From positions 2,043 to 66,042 of the forward strand of contig VWZX01005788.1 in NCBI GenBank assembly GCA_013399015.1: DNA of 64,000 nt, given 5' to 3'. Positions within the stretch are counted from its first letter, which is position 1, and every line of letters starts with the position of its first letter. Positions 48,901-62,815 of this stretch are shown here, piece after piece. The stretch comes from Galbula dea. Taxonomy: Eukaryota > Chordata > Aves > Piciformes > Galbulidae. Made by a program: the position numbers and the translations under genes. Below the pieces are notes generated by a model that had not been told where the DNA came from, searched no databases, and was given only the letters and a program-made list of their open reading frames with translations.

Positions 48901-51900
48901 ATATATTGTGCCAAGCAGCCACAACACTGTAGGATCCCTGTGTTATGGAATCAAGAGTACACATGGCAAGTGGCAAGATTCTTCCAGGAAAAGACATTAC
49001 ATTCTTTGATTGAGGAATAATTCTCTCCAAGACAATTCTAGCATTTTTGGTCTCTGATGCCCAAATTGATTTAAAAAAAGAATCATACATGATAAAAATC
49101 CAAGCTTCAGTAGCTAAGAAACCTGCAGTAAAATGTTTTCAAATGTACACAATTCCCATTACTTGTTACAAAATGTTTCTCACAGCTAATTGCTTCTATC
49201 AATGACTATAGTAGAATCTTTCTAAAGAATGGTTCTGGAATGACCAAGATCACATCTTTAAAGATACTTCATGTATCTTTAGCAACAAAGAACAATTAGT
49301 CTTTTTGCAGTGGAAAAGGTCAGCACTTAATGTGATCTCTGATATTTAAGGTTTTAGTTGGAGATCAACTAGGGGGATGATGGTGCCTGATGGTGTAGAG
49401 CTCTGTATGTTATTAAGGCTAACTGCACATAGCCTAAGTCCTTAAATCCTTCTACTTCCTACTAGTGCATATTTCTATAGTAATTACCTAGAAATTTTTG
49501 ACCTGTAGGTCAAAAACCTGTGGTTATGACCACTAACCACAATCCAGCCCAAGGAGAAGAGTGGGAAAACAAATCAGCTTAAAGTTGGTCCTGAAACAGA
49601 ACGTAGCTCTCTTGAAAATTTATCAGACAGTGCCTTGAGAAGATGTAACCCTTCTGGAGAACCTTGCAGCTGCAGCTCCTAACCTCACTGCTTTTTTGCT
49701 GGGTGCACTGTTGAAGGAAGGGGCCCAATAACCTAGATTACTGGCAAATATTTCCATCTGACAGCTCACTATCTATCTGACAGCAGTGCTGTGACAACAC
49801 GTCTGGGTCAGATTCAACACTATTATGTAAGCCACCAACCAAACCTTTTTTGGAATACATTAAAGGCTGCTAAAGTACAAAACCCACCCATGCAAACCTT
49901 AAAATGCAGGGAAATATTTGGCTAAGGAGAGCTTTTGGACACCCCTTTGTGCCCACACATTGTAGCAAGCAATCACACTGAGAAACAGCCTCCACAAGAA
50001 AGTCCTTTGCATTTTCAGCATCCAAGAAATCTAACACATGTCCAGATTCCTCTGGCAAGAGGAACAAACCTTAACTCTGACCTCAGCTGGAAGCTGGCAA
50101 TGCCAGCTTTGAAGGGGAAGTTCTGACTGCCGGTACCTCTTGGGTGGAAGGAAGCAGAGGAGGGAAATCAGCTCTGGGGAAAGTCTGCCTGGACAATGTG
50201 GGTTTTTTTTTTTCCCAGTCTACAGCATAATATCCAACATTTCTGAAATTGCTAATATGTATCCAGGACTGGAAATGCCATCTCTGGTTTCCAGGAAAGG
50301 GATGAAGGTGATAGGACTCAAAGTGAGAGACCACTGACCCTTTTGGCAAGGCTCTGGTAGGTTTTGGCCAGTGGTAGCAGACAGATGGTTGCTGTGATTG
50401 GAAGCTCAGCCATTTCTTCTAGGTTGAAATCCTTTCTTAGTGCTTCTGAAGCCTTTCAGCTGCATTTCATTTCTGACAAGACCATTTTGAGAATGATATA
50501 AATAGGGGACTCATGAGCAGAAAGAAAGGTGCTCACAAAGGGCTTCATAGCACTTCGAATTGTTTTATTTTAGTGTCTCAGAGGCTATCTGTGCAGGCTG
50601 TGTTTCACAGCTCCTGAAACAACTTTTCACATCATTGACTGGTCCTGTACTATAGCCATTTATCCAAACCAGCCATCAGTCTGTCTTGGGCAGAGGTGGT
50701 GACACAGCAGAACTGGGAGGGTAACCGTGCTTGGAGATGCCACCACCTTCAGAGCTGCAGGTTATGGCAGAGGGACTGGATGCTCTTGGGTTTGAATAGC
50801 ATGTGGCAGGGCTGGGTCCAGGCCAGGAGCCTGGATGGCCTGAGAGACATGTCCTTGTTATGGCAAGGGCTCTCAGCTTCCAGTGGGATATCACATATGA
50901 GGCATATTTCACGCCCTCAGTGGTGGCCTCTCTCAGCTGAATGTCATGTTGGTGTCACTGCTTCCTGCTGAATTTGGAGCTCAGCAGCTCCTGGGAGCTT
51001 GGAACATCTACCCAAAGGCAGGATATTGCTTATAAACATCTTGGTTCAATAGGAGGCTCCAAACTGCTGCTGAGCTGTTACCCAAAGACTTTCATCTGAG
51101 AAAGAAAGAAATGCTCAGCACCTTATTCCTAAAGGACTGCTGATTCCTCAGCCATCAAGTCATGTAACTTAAACCAGCCTGGGACTCTGCCTTTGCTCCC
51201 TGGAGGCAGCAGCAGAGCTCATAAGGTGCACAAAACAAGAAGACTGAGCAGAGAAAACTACTCTAGTAGGAAGCACAGGCAGGAAAGGACTTTACACTAA
51301 TGAAGTGGCCTTGGTACCATCCCACAGTCATTAATAGGACTATTGGCATTGAAAGATCAGCTATGTTCCTGTGATGTTAAAAGGATGCAGTGACAGGGAA
51401 CTCCTCACAGAGAGCACAGATGGATGTATCTGTGAATATTGTACCAATTCCTCAAGTTAAAGCAGAATTTATTACTTACAAGCTCTGTCCTTCCTTTAAT
51501 TAAAATGTGACATCTTGTGTAACACCATTAGGGTTAGCACAGGTACTTTGGATCTGCAGACTTGGCAAATCTTAGCAGACTTTGACTCCTCTGGTTTTAA
51601 ATGCTTCAGGAAACCTACACTCCTCATGCAGAAAAAAAAAAAGTGGGCCCAATGCTGAATTTCATCATTTCCTCATCATTCATATGTAAGCAGGCAAAGA
51701 AAACACACATTGGGCTGTTTTAGAAAGGAATACTCTCTTTGGGGCTACCAAGTAAGAACACCATGGTTCATCTAGCCTGATATTCAAGGTATTTGTTTAT
51801 TTGTAAAAATTCTTGTGATTCAGCAGCACTCTGGACTCTGTGAATCCCAGGGTGGTGGGAAGGGATGTTTATTTGGAAGTCTTGTCTCCTTCAGCAGCCC

Positions 51901-52780
51901 ACATCATCTCTGGTCCTCAGCAACCTGCTTCCTCTCTTTGAGGTCTTTCCTGCACAGGCTAGTTCCTGTACTCTAGTGACCTCCCTGCCTCAGAGTTTGA
52001 GGAAGTTACACATCAGTATAGGTGAGATGTGTGTTACCTAAGGAGTTGGATTCAAGGATGAGTCCTCTGACAAGGGTACAAGTTATCTGAGGTATGAATT
52101 ACACATGTGAAAATACAGTTCTCTGTGTTGTAAAATCAGTGATTGCTGCTGGAGGTTAAGAAGAAAAACTTGCCCATCACCTGTACCAGGTATCTGCAGT
52201 TATACCTGATTTGGACTGAGAAATGAAAGTTCTTCTGAAAGAGATGTTCACAGAGCCATTGATTGTTACAAGAGAAAGCAGGACCAATGTCTGAACTCCT
52301 GTATAACACAAATACCCACAGTGATGCCTTTTTAACCTCAAGATTATCTTCTAGAGAATCATTTGCTCCTAGTATCAACCTAAATAGATGAGCTGCTTGT
52401 AGGCATCTCATCTCTCTTGATAGACCTATGAGGGAAGGAGACCTTGCCTCTGATTTTTATCTACTTAGTCAGCTTCCATTTTTAATGGACATCCATATTC
52501 TTGTGCTCTAAGCAAGAGGAATGGAAATAAGTACAAAAAAGAGGGGAAGATGTAAGAAAATAATTTCATTTCTCTTTAGATTCAGTGATTTTATTAGTCA
52601 CTGCCCCTATGCAATCACATACTGGTTTCTATTACCCACGTTCCTGTGCTAGCTGTGCTCCTAAGAGTAAGAGGCACAGTGGCCCATGACTGGATAGGTC
52701 AGCATTTTTTATTTCCTTTCAGCTCACTCTAATGAAAAGCACATGCATCCAGTAAATCTTGCCTTTTCCCTTATTAAACC
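45901..52780. other. Non-coding DNA, nothing recognised
   Basis: No supported exon. The longest frame (168 codons, minus, 47176-47682) is Ser/Leu-rich, matches no family I know and has smaller rivals on the other strand. A perfect MEF2-type box CTATTTATAA stands at 47759-47768, unsupported by other context. Confidence 0.45.
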
Positions 52781-52784
52781 AGTC

Positions 52785-52965
52785 AATGTTCATTACTGAG
52801 GTCTGTGCCTGGCTGGGTGGGAATCAATAAGATGATCCTCTTAATCGCCTTAGTAATCAACAAGCTATTTCTTATTTCAATCATAGCCCAGCAGTCATTG
52901 AAATCCAATGATTTATCTGCATTACACATGCACTCACACACTCAGAATAGAGAGGGTTTCTGTGT
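52785..52965. promoter_or_regulatory. Possible conserved non-coding element
   Basis: Unique AT-rich DNA with GAATCAATAAGATGATCC near 52822, CTTAATCGCCTTAGTAATC near 52840 (bicoid-type TAATC twice) and TCAATCATAGCCC near 52877. CCAATGATTTATCTGC follows near 52905. An 83-codon frame crosses it but shows no domain. Confidence 0.3.
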
Positions 52966-53124
52966 ATATGAAAAAGAGAGAAAAAGGCTAAATTTCACAA
53001 TACACCTTAAATTATTGGCCAAAGAAACACTCCAGATTTTATTATTTACTTCCTAGTAACCAGCAGACTCATGCCTGAGATGACTGAGTGGGAGTTAGAT
53101 GACATGTCAATGCCTGCAGTGCAA

Positions 53125-53172
53125 AGGATGAAACTGCACAGAATAAAGAGGATGAAACTGCACAGAATAAAG
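53125..53172 (+). repeat. Perfect 24-bp tandem duplication
   Basis: Two identical copies of AGGATGAAACTGCACAGAAT plus TAAG, at 53125-53148 and 53149-53172. No divergence between copies, so probably recent. Confidence 0.95.
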
Positions 53173-53325
53173 GGATTTTAATAGAGGGAATGGCCAAGAG
53201 GTTCATTACTGCCTGTCCTAAACCCACCTTTCTGATTTTCTCCTTCTCATTCTTATTTCTCCCTCAGCCAGGCAGAGAGCACAGCACTGCCAAGAGCACA
53301 CTGTGCTGTGAACAGGGTGAGTACA

Positions 53326-53450
53326 GATCAGCTGTGTAACCGTGGGCAATTGTTGCCCCTCGGTGCCTCATCTTCCCCAACTGTAAAATTGGGATAATTA
53401 GGCTGATTACCTTTGTAAAAAACTTCTAAGAATATTATTGTGCAAAAGCA
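53326..53450 (+). mobile_element. Degraded MIR SINE relic
   Basis: The sequence follows the MIR core closely. GATCAGCTGTGTAACCGTGG (family: AGCTGTGTGACCTTGG) is followed by GGTGCCTCATCTTCCCCAAC and CTGTAAAATTGGGATAATTA (family: CTGTAAAATGGGGATAATA). A fading L2-like tail (CCTTTGTAAAAAACTTC) comes next. Order and spacing agree over about 100 bases, so the call is firm for an ancient element. Confidence 0.82.
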
Positions 53451-56215
53451 TTAGTCCTGGATAAACCACGACTGTGCTTCAGATGAAAATGCTGCTGTCC
53501 CCTGGCCTCTTTCTGGGCCACGCATTCTGTCCTATGAGCCTCCCCTGCAGTACAAGAGGGTAAGGGCACATTTAGAGCTGGGTGAACCCTGTCTGCACTC
53601 TCCTTTATGTGCCTCTCTTTTCAGGGCCTAACCATACAAATACTTCACTCTCTCTTGTTTTCGCTTTGCTCCTTCCTGAACCTGTTGTGTGCACAGAAGT
53701 CAAGGAAAAGAGCCACAAGACAGCAACAGTGAGAAACTGCAGTTTGAAAACTGCCACTGGAGGAGTTGTTCATATAAGCCTTTTGAAGCCAAGAAGCTCC
53801 TGAGATGATATTAGGGCTGGCTGTCTGAGGAAGGATTGTTTGCACAAGGAAGCTAAGCCGAGTGTTGCACTCCAGTGATGTTTCCACATGAAATTCAATC
53901 TGACTGCTCAGTCAGAGAATTTGGGCAGGAATGGCAAACCCCTGGCTGCATTGAAATAAATAGCAAACGTTCCCTTGATTTCAGTGATTTTTGCCCCATA
54001 TTTTCTTACCACCAAAAGATCATTATAGCATGAATTATGCAGTGTGTTAGTGGATGGAAAACTGGGCACAGGAACTGTTTTCTGCTAGGTTATAAACTTT
54101 GGTTTGGGGAGAACAAAAAATGAGAGAAGGAAAAAAACCATCCAAGTGCAAGCGCATCAAGTGCAAGCACTGGAGCATCTTTCAGCTGTGCCTCCTGCTA
54201 CGTAAGGCTGGGCTGTGTTTGGGCTGCAACCTGACACTGGCCCTTTCTCCATCAAACAGAGGTTTTTCTCATAAAATTCACTCAGGCACTTCTTCTCAAG
54301 TTCTTCATACACTTCTGGTCAGAAAAAAGAAATCATTCATATCTCTCAAAGAGAGTCTCGGATTCTTCAGATATTTTCCATTATAAGCTTTTGGCACCAT
54401 TATTACCCACAGATCAAGTTACTTTTCTGATCCCCCTTCTTTCATCTAGTAAAAATGGATTATTTCATTATTAGCCTGGAACTGTTACTGTTCACAGAGA
54501 TCAGGTCTGTATATGAACAATGCCTTCCCCAGTATATTACTGAAAATCCCGTGGCTGTTGTAAGGTTTCCTTTAAACACTAGAAGTCTCTTTTTTTTGTG
54601 AGATCAGTGTGGTCACACAGACTCTGAAAGGACATTCCTTTCCTCTGAATTGTTCAGAAGCTAGATATGGTCCTTTTCAATAGTTTGTGGAAGATCTTAA
54701 CTGGTGTTAATCTTACTACTAGTATGTTTGTGTACACAGCATGTGTATGTACCTGTATAGATATGAATTTCCAATGTCTAAGGTAACATTTATTGTAATT
54801 TGACTATATTGTAACTATTTAATTAACTGAAATTTAATGTTGCTGTTACATCAAAACTGTCAATGTATTAAAAGAAGTTAAGTGAAAAACAGCCAACCCA
54901 AGTATCTATAAATGTCCTATTTGATCAGCTCAGAAAATGGGAAACAATTTTGGCTATTGTGTTCTAGTTTCCATTTTTTTCTGTTCCTTCTCTTCCATTG
55001 GAATTGTGTCTGTCCACATATAAATCTCAATCTAAGAAGCAAGGAATTCTTCAGAAGTAAAATGAACTGAAAAGGGAATGTTTTCAAGTCAGTGTTAGGA
55101 TATGGTCCTGCTCTCCTGTTTTCTGCCCCATTTGCCACTTTCCATGGTGAGAACCTCCCTCAGCATCAGAGATCTCACAATTGTGGGAATCTATGAAATG
55201 GGGCAGAAATCTTCATCTTGGAGGTCCCAGGACAGTGCCCTTGACCACATGACTATTCCTCCTTCTCCCTCCGAGTCCCTGATGCAGACAGCAGCAGTTG
55301 TAAACTCTGATCTCGCTGCCTTGCACCTTGCTCCATCTTCTTAGAGCAAACCATCCTCTTGTGCTCTCAAGCAATTTCCTCTGAGGACTGGGCTAAACCC
55401 ATCCATTAATTTTAGCAGGGACCACCAATAATCCCGAGCCTGTGACATTAACTTCTAGATGCCAACAACATGGACAGCAGCACAACAGATGGAATGACAG
55501 GTAGAGCGCTCACTTCCCATCCCCACTCCTTGGAGAGAGCTTGAATTCTTTATGTCCTCCGTGTGTCTTATCTGTTTAGACTCCATCAGAACCTGTTTTC
55601 TACTTAATATGAGACAAATGGTTTACCTAAGTAGAGTTCTGAGTTAGGCAGTGGATTCCTACACGAGTGAGGGTGATTCCAACGTTTTTAGCATTTACTG
55701 TATAAGGATGTATTTCCTTCTGGGTTTAGTTTAACTGATTTAATTGGGCACTTTGCTTCTTTTTCCTTTCTTGGGACCTCCCTTCCATGTGTGCCATTTC
55801 CATTCTCATTCAAACTCACACCAATGAGGCAAGATAAAAATCCACCACCCTCCATCGATTACAGTTGCCTAGGCTTGACTCTGAATCTGGAATTTAGCAG
55901 GAATCCTCCGTTACGCTCAATTATCACACAGAGGCGAGCGTAACATCTTTGCGGGCTGGAGGCTCTTCCAGACTCTTTGTCCTCCATGGTAATGTCCCAA
56001 TCACACTGAAGTGCTCCCAAATGTGTGAGGACTATTTAAGCTTTGTAAATGCTGTCCTCCAAAAATCACTCCACATAAATGTTTCATGTCTCTCCTCTGC
56101 AATGCTCAGGCCCCAAACATTCAGCTGTGAGGGTGTTTATATTTGTGGAACTCTCTTGAACATTTGCTGTGGATTTCAAACAGCTGCTACACTGAAGCAC
56201 TGGGAATAGTAAGAT
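53451..56215. other. Non-coding DNA, nothing recognised
   Basis: Short frames only (up to 95 codons). AT-rich stretch near 54790-54850 contains TATTTAATTAACTG. No repeat family recognised. Confidence 0.45.
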
Positions 56216-56530
56216 CATGAATATTCAGGTGAAGCCACTGGAATGAACAGCCGTTAATAGAATAAATGCCTAAACAGTTGTGTAAGGCTTATTAAGACCT
56301 ATTGGGGCTGAGATAATAAATTCCCTCTTTGACATGTTGCAACTACTGTAGTTTAAACATTTTGGACCACCTCTTCAGAACTGAAAGAAAAAATGATGTT
56401 AGTTCTGTGTGATAACACAATGAAACACCTGGAAGGCTTGGCGCTTGGATTAGATTTGGCAGAACGATTTCAACATGCTAGCTCATCCTCACTTAAAACC
56501 GTGGCACTGTTTATTGTATTAGTTGTCAAG
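56215..56530. promoter_or_regulatory. Possible conserved non-coding element
   Basis: Unique sequence free of long ORFs, with GATCATGAATATTCAGG near 56213, GCCGTTAATAGAATAAATGC near 56250 and GGCTTATTAAGACC near 56287. ACTGTTTATTGTATTAG lies near 56507. Candidate only. Confidence 0.27.
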
Positions 56531-59500
56531 GTTATCCAAATTACAGAGAGGCTGGAGTGAACATTGGTATCTTGCTAGAGAATATATTTTTTTCCCTATG
56601 TTCCCTTCAGGTTTGAAAATGATCAAGAATGTTACACTTTTGCAATGGAGCAGTAACATGGACAAAACTCACTCAGAAAGAAAAACTAAGAAAAGAAAAA
56701 AACCAAACAATCCACATTCAAAGTTGTCTTGTCCCACTGTGGAAACTCAACAAAGTTCAGGAGACCTGCACCAGCAGCTTGGCTTTGTATGTCCAAAAAA
56801 AGATGGGCATTTCTGTGGCCAGCATGGCTGCTGCGGGGACACCTTAGCGGCTGCGGTAAGCACAAAGCGCTGGCTTCGTGCAGCCGCTCGGAGTAGCCAG
56901 AGTGGTTAATTGTTGCAGGAGAAGTGTCTTTCCCTTTGAATTTAGCTGTCACCTTGCATTATGCTGTGCTGTATTGCCTGGTTCTGGCACACTGTGTCAC
57001 GAAACATAAAATCCAACAGGATGCAGTGTAACTCCTGCAGGTTAAAATTTAAAGGCAAACTCAGTAATATTTGATCAGTTACCTGCTGTCAGTTCAGATG
57101 AAGGGCATTTGATCTGCAATAGCAGGGCTAACTTGTTAGAAGCAAACTTGCACATGGCAAACACAGTGCTGCCTTCAGCTCTGCAGCAGCTGTGGAGAGG
57201 GTTAGCAAGGCAGCGAGGGTGCACTTTGAACTTCTAAAAATTAACCCATTTGGCTTTTTTCTTAATGTTTTAAGGAAATGATCAAACAATTAGGCTGTTT
57301 ACTAGTCTCTGTTGGTGACAAGCAGAATCTGGCTACTTGTTTCAAGAGAAAAATCACAGGTTACCCGAAGAATCCAAAAGAATGACTTTATTCCACTGAA
57401 ATTTGTATACTCTTAACACACTGCACTTTTGGAGGCCTTTCTGCAAGCAGTGATTAGCTTTTCTGATCTAGTTGCATGAATGATCTCAGATGTGTTTGTT
57501 GACTGCCCTCATGTATGCAGCATACTGTATAAATCAGCCATCTGCAGGAAAGAGAAGCTGGTGGGGATGAAATAAAAGCTAAAATCCCACCATTTCCCTT
57601 CATCCCTTTCCCTGCACTCCTGTTATTCTGTGACCTGTTTATCAATATGAGAACCAAATCTGTTTCGGAAACTTCTGTGTCATGGTTACATTTTGGGAGG
57701 AAGGAACAGATGGAATAGATTAATTAGTCAAACTATGTTTAAGTAGAAAGGCATTTCTTTCCATGGGTAGCCAAGGGCTAGAAAGAACATATAAGGGACA
57801 AGGAGAAGTGCCTCAGGACTTCTTGCCTGCTGGAACAGCTTCGCAGTTTAAGGCTTTCAGCAGCATAAAGGGTCTTTGATTTCAGCTCCTATTAAGAAGT
57901 AGGTCACGAGGTGCCCGGTTTGCAGGAAGGCAACTGCTCCCTCCTGCCTGTTTAAAGTAGCCACTCCAAAACATTGAATGCATGTTATTTTATAGGGACT
58001 CTGATGTGTAATAATCCCAACTGGCTGGTCCTGCAATATGAAAGGAAACAAGTGTCCTGCTGCTTGTATCCATCAATGCCTGCTCTTGCTCATCAGCAAA
58101 TGCCTGCCTCAGACATGCATCATCACCTGCCTTGGGTTTTCCAGAGCCTCAGGCAAATGCTCATTTCACCACCTCCCTGTCCTTCCTACTTGGAAGAGAA
58201 GACTTGCCACCACACCTCTGGCTTCAGTGTTGCTAGCTGCAAGGAAGCTAGAGGTGCCACTGCTTTAGAAACCTCACATGACTTGATCTAATGTCAGTAT
58301 TGATCTCTGACTGGTGATACCACCCTAGGTGACAAACAGAGCCTGGTTTACAAATCCTATCTGAGTCGGTGTAGCATAGCTAACTCAAACCTGGTACCAC
58401 GTGCTGGGTGGTAGCTGCAAGGCTTTTGGCTTGGGTTCAGTCATCCTACCTAAGAGTAGCTACTTGAGCAAGACATGAGGATTGTGGTTACAGCAATATC
58501 CCTTGCTTGCCAGTGGAGAGAAGTACATTCATTCTGAATGTAATCTGGCTTACTTTATGGGCCTGTTTTTTTGCCACAGATTGTAAAGGGAGTCACTGAC
58601 ATACCTGACTAAGGTCAGCTGAGCACCAGGCAGAACAATTCAGGCACTTCCCCTTGCTGGTTTGGCTTCAAATGAGCAATTCCCACAAGTAATCCTATTC
58701 ACTAACTAAAATGTGTAATTCCCCCTCTGACAACTCTTGGGGAATGTGTTTTAGTGCTGTTTCTATTTTTATTTTCTGTCACAGACAGGAGGGGAAGATG
58801 GGCAGGAATCTGGGATGGAAATAGTTATTTCAAATAACTGAGTCAGGAAAGATTTTGGCCAAGAGGAAGATTTAAATCTAACCCAGATGTAGCTCACTGG
58901 TGTCTGGAACAGGAAAGATGGTCCCAATCATAGAGTAGCACCCAAGGCTGGCTCAGGAAGCAAAAGGATGTCTGTCAGTTGAGGAGAAAACTCTTTGCCT
59001 AGCCCCCAGCCAGAGGAAATGTCCTGGGACTGCAGCTGGGCAGGGCAGTATCAGGGAAAGGATGGAGCTTTGAAAGCAAATCCTGCTGGCTTCTTTTCTT
59101 GTTGGCAGAGGAAGAGGGTTGACAGAAGTAAAAGTAGAGTCTGAGAAAAGGGAGAAAGTTTTTTACTTTTTGTATGATATCTTGGCAGGATGTCTGTGCC
59201 CAGGAGCAAGCAGGGACAGTGCACACTCCCTCCCTGGGACAGGCTGGTGCCCTGGCCAAGCTGGCACAGCACCACACTGCTGACACAGCCCAGGATAAAA
59301 CTGGTGTAATCCTCTGCCTCATCCCCTCCATCACCCTGGAACAAGGAGGTAGTTGTGTGTCAGAGAGGTATTAACAAATGCCAGAGGCTGTTTCTGAGAT
59401 GTCAGGTCCATACACAGATAGACATCATCCATGTGCAGCACTTCTCATGCAGAGCTCTGGACAGTGCTGTAAGCTAAGCAACAAGGCCACAAAATGAAAC

Positions 59501-61115
59501 TCTGAATGAGGCTTAGGTCTCCTGATCATTGATGGGAAAGCTGGGAAATGACAGTGCAAGGCAGGAAGTGAGAGAAAAGAGAGAAGATACTGTACATATC
59601 CAAGGACTTTCTATAGGCTTGCCTTATTTTCAAGTAGCTTTCTGAGGTTGAATAAAAAAGGAATCCTTTAAAATGACTATATTTGTCACATCTTTGCTAC
59701 AGTTATGAAGAGAGAAGATAGGAAAGCAAGTAAGGAAGCAAGGCAGACATTGCTTTGCTGGTTATCTTGCAGTAACTCTGGACACTAAAATGCTACGTTT
59801 ACCAAAAACATGCAGTTTGTGGCTTTTAGTCTCAGCAAGACAGATGGAAATAAAAAGAGAAGAAATCACCAGAGGTTTGTTTAGAAAAGCAACATTAAAA
59901 AGATCAAGAAACAACATGTGGATTGTAATGATCACTGTTAGATAGCACTATTTACAAAAAATAACAAAATTAGTCACATGTTGAGAAAAACCTAGGATCA
60001 CAGCTCCCCCTTATCTCATCCTAGTCACCCACTGGTTCAGAAGCTTGAAGACACATTATTTGAATTGCTTGGCTCCAATAGTGATGTCTTATCAACAAGG
60101 TGATAAGTAGCAACCAGGGCCTTGTTTATTTGAAGCTCATGCTGCAAAATTGTCACCTGGACACAGAACATCTCAAAGTGTTTGGATGCCAGGGCTGAGA
60201 TGTGGTGCAGATCCACACACAGGGAGTTTTAAGCCCATAGGGAGGATAGGTTTGCTTTACTAATGGCCTGTCATGGACTTGTTAGGAGCAACCCATGAAC
60301 CCTTGGGAGTCTTCATCCCAGAGACTATAAACCATGGCTGTCTAATTTTAGGATGGGTGTGTGGCTGTTGGATTCATAACATCATTAACTCACTTCTTAC
60401 TGTATTTTCCTTTCCAGGGAGGAACTAATGGAAGAAGGACAGTTTTCAGAAGGGAGTTCTTTGGGTGATAGCAAGTATATGCTTGAGGGTGAGAGGCTTG
60501 ATGAGAGTAGGGACCCAGGGTCAGGATCCCAGAGGATGCAGGAGTAACATCCTGGCAGGAAAGAAATGGAGCTCATCTAAGTGAAAAACACTGCTTGCTT
60601 GGGAAAGAAAACTATAATGACCTGGGTATGAAGTTCAGGGAATAAACATGCTATTACGTGGCTGCTAGCTTCAGCACTGACCCAGCACATGCTCGTTCCT
60701 GGGGAAGGAGAGAGCATAAACCTTTGCATGGTATGAAACACCCTGGGAAATGCTTTGCTTTGGATAGTATCCCCACTGATGATGCAATACCCCTGGCTAC
60801 TGCATGCTGCAGCTCAGCAGGGTCAGCTAAACGTGGTGGTAGCTGAGGAGTCTGCAAAAGATACTGAACAGCCTACTGCAGCCACTCTGGAAGGTACTGC
60901 CATTTCTGGAAACCACTGGAACCATCAGTAATCACAGTTTTAAACAGTTTGCTACCACTGATGTTTCCTCAGCCCCTATTCAAAACGTGGCACCTCTCTG
61001 GTGCTGTTGTTATTGAGCACAAAGCCAGCACAAAAAACCCACCATTGCTGAAAAACCTGCATGATTAAAACACATGAATGTATTCCAAATATGCTTCAAT
61101 AATCACATAAGCCTG
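56531..61115. other. Non-coding DNA, nothing recognised
   Basis: Largest frames are 128 codons (56523-56909 plus) and 111 codons (58999-59334 minus), each overlapped by other frames and without domains. No identifiable mobile element. Confidence 0.45.
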
Positions 61116-61119
61116 GCTG

Positions 61120-61260
61120 GTTTTGCCTTTCTTTAGTACAGGGGTATCCTTGCTCGTGATCTGGGTTCTGTCGATATCAAGAGCGACTCCAACTTTGTGC
61201 CTTTAATGCTTGCACTGTAAAAACTGCTGTTTAAATATTCATGCTGACCTTAGAAAGCTA
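61120..61260. promoter_or_regulatory. Possible conserved non-coding element
   Basis: Short unique stretch with GATCTGGGTTCTGTCGATAT near 61159 and two rare CpG (TCGAT, AGCGAC) in otherwise CpG-poor DNA. It then has TTTAAATATTCATGCTGACC near 61230. Retained CpG in a desert can signal selection or lack of methylation. Weak evidence. Confidence 0.22.
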
Positions 61261-62815
61261 TCCACTTGGCCATCTGGAGGACTCCCATACCCCATCCAGT
61301 GGTATTTTATTTTGAAGGATATATTCTGATCACACTGACTAGGCTACATAGACTATTGGACCATTTGTTTCCTAACTGCCATTTAGTTACCCCTCCGGAT
61401 GTCAGCTCCATTTATCAGGGTGGAGGAGAACAAATTCTCCAATAAAACTATAGATAAATATGACCAAGCAGTGTGGATGGTGAGGAGGTTACTCATTCCC
61501 ACTCTCTCTGCTGTGAATGGAATTGACCTTGTCTGTAACTAGCTAACCTTGCACCTTGCAATTCACATGAAAATTCAAAGCAAAACCCTGTGAGGTCAGA
61601 GCGAGAACCCAGCCTTGTGTGCAAGAAGAAAGAGATTTGCTTGTTAAGGCAGTGCTGGGGCTCTGCACTGTACAGGGATACAGAGTGCAAGATGCCCTGG
61701 GCTAATGGGAAAATGAATGGAGAGGGAAGACACTCGTTTAATTTAAAGTGGGAAGGAAAATGAGCTTGTGGCATCAGAGAGGGCCAGCAAGAGGAGAAAA
61801 TGCTACAGAGCTCAGCACCACAGGCAGAGGAGTCGCAAATTTGCTCCTGGTCTTGCAAGGAAGGGCCAGTTCCTCAGGGCTGCTTGCCTCTGCTGGCTTG
61901 AGGTGGGAACAGAAAAGGGCTCCTGCTCCATTCCCCAAATTCCCAAAAGACAGTATGTGGAGTAAATGAAGGATCATGGCTATCATGGATCTCCCAGGGC
62001 AATTCCACTGTCCAGGAATGCCACTGTCCACCCAAACCACACACACTAGCTGAAGCCATTTGCTCTCCAGCGTCTTATCTCTGAGACACTTCACCAGTAT
62101 CACTAGTGTAAGGCTGGATGAATTGTTCCCAATTAACAATGTTTATTTTGGCCTTTTCTCTCCAGTTTGGGTGTGGGGGCAGTGTCAATGGTGCTGTTTG
62201 GCTGATTTATTTATGGGTGGAGGAAGGGGGTGTATATCCATGGTCACACTGACTTTTTCAAGCTGCTTTGGAAGAAAGTGCAATGCTTAATTTGCATTCA
62301 GACTGCATCTCTGGTTCCTATCTCTCAGTAATGCTTGAATAGATGGTGGTGTGTACAAACCTGGCAATAACTCCAAGCTGGACTGACAAGAGTTAGGAAA
62401 CACTGCTAAATTCTTCTATTTCATTTTCCTTTTTTCTCCTCAGAGAGAATTTTATTCTCTGCTGCTTGATGGTTTTCCCTGTGATTCACGTCCTTTCAGG
62501 AAATAGTAATTGACAAAAATAAAGCACTTTGGTTGTTATTTAGTGAGCTCCAGCTAAATTCACACAGTCCTGCTTAAGAATCTATGCCCTCCATGTCACA
62601 TTTGTTTTAAGCTTCCAGCCTCTTCTAGACAGATTTTTTTTTCCCTATGCAGGCACAAAAGCACTTTAGTCAGCACAATTTTGGAGGTAGAACAAAAAGC
62701 CTGTAATAGCATATCTCATGCTGCTATCAATTTTCCACCAGTGGAGCACTCTGGTACATGAGGTCCTTTGTCTATATTCAGAAGTCAGCTTTGGTGACAT
62801 TACATGACCAACTAC
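61261..62815. other. Non-coding DNA, nothing recognised
   Basis: Two opposed 121-codon minus frames (61493-61858 and 61774-62139) and shorter plus frames, none with a domain. Confidence 0.45.
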
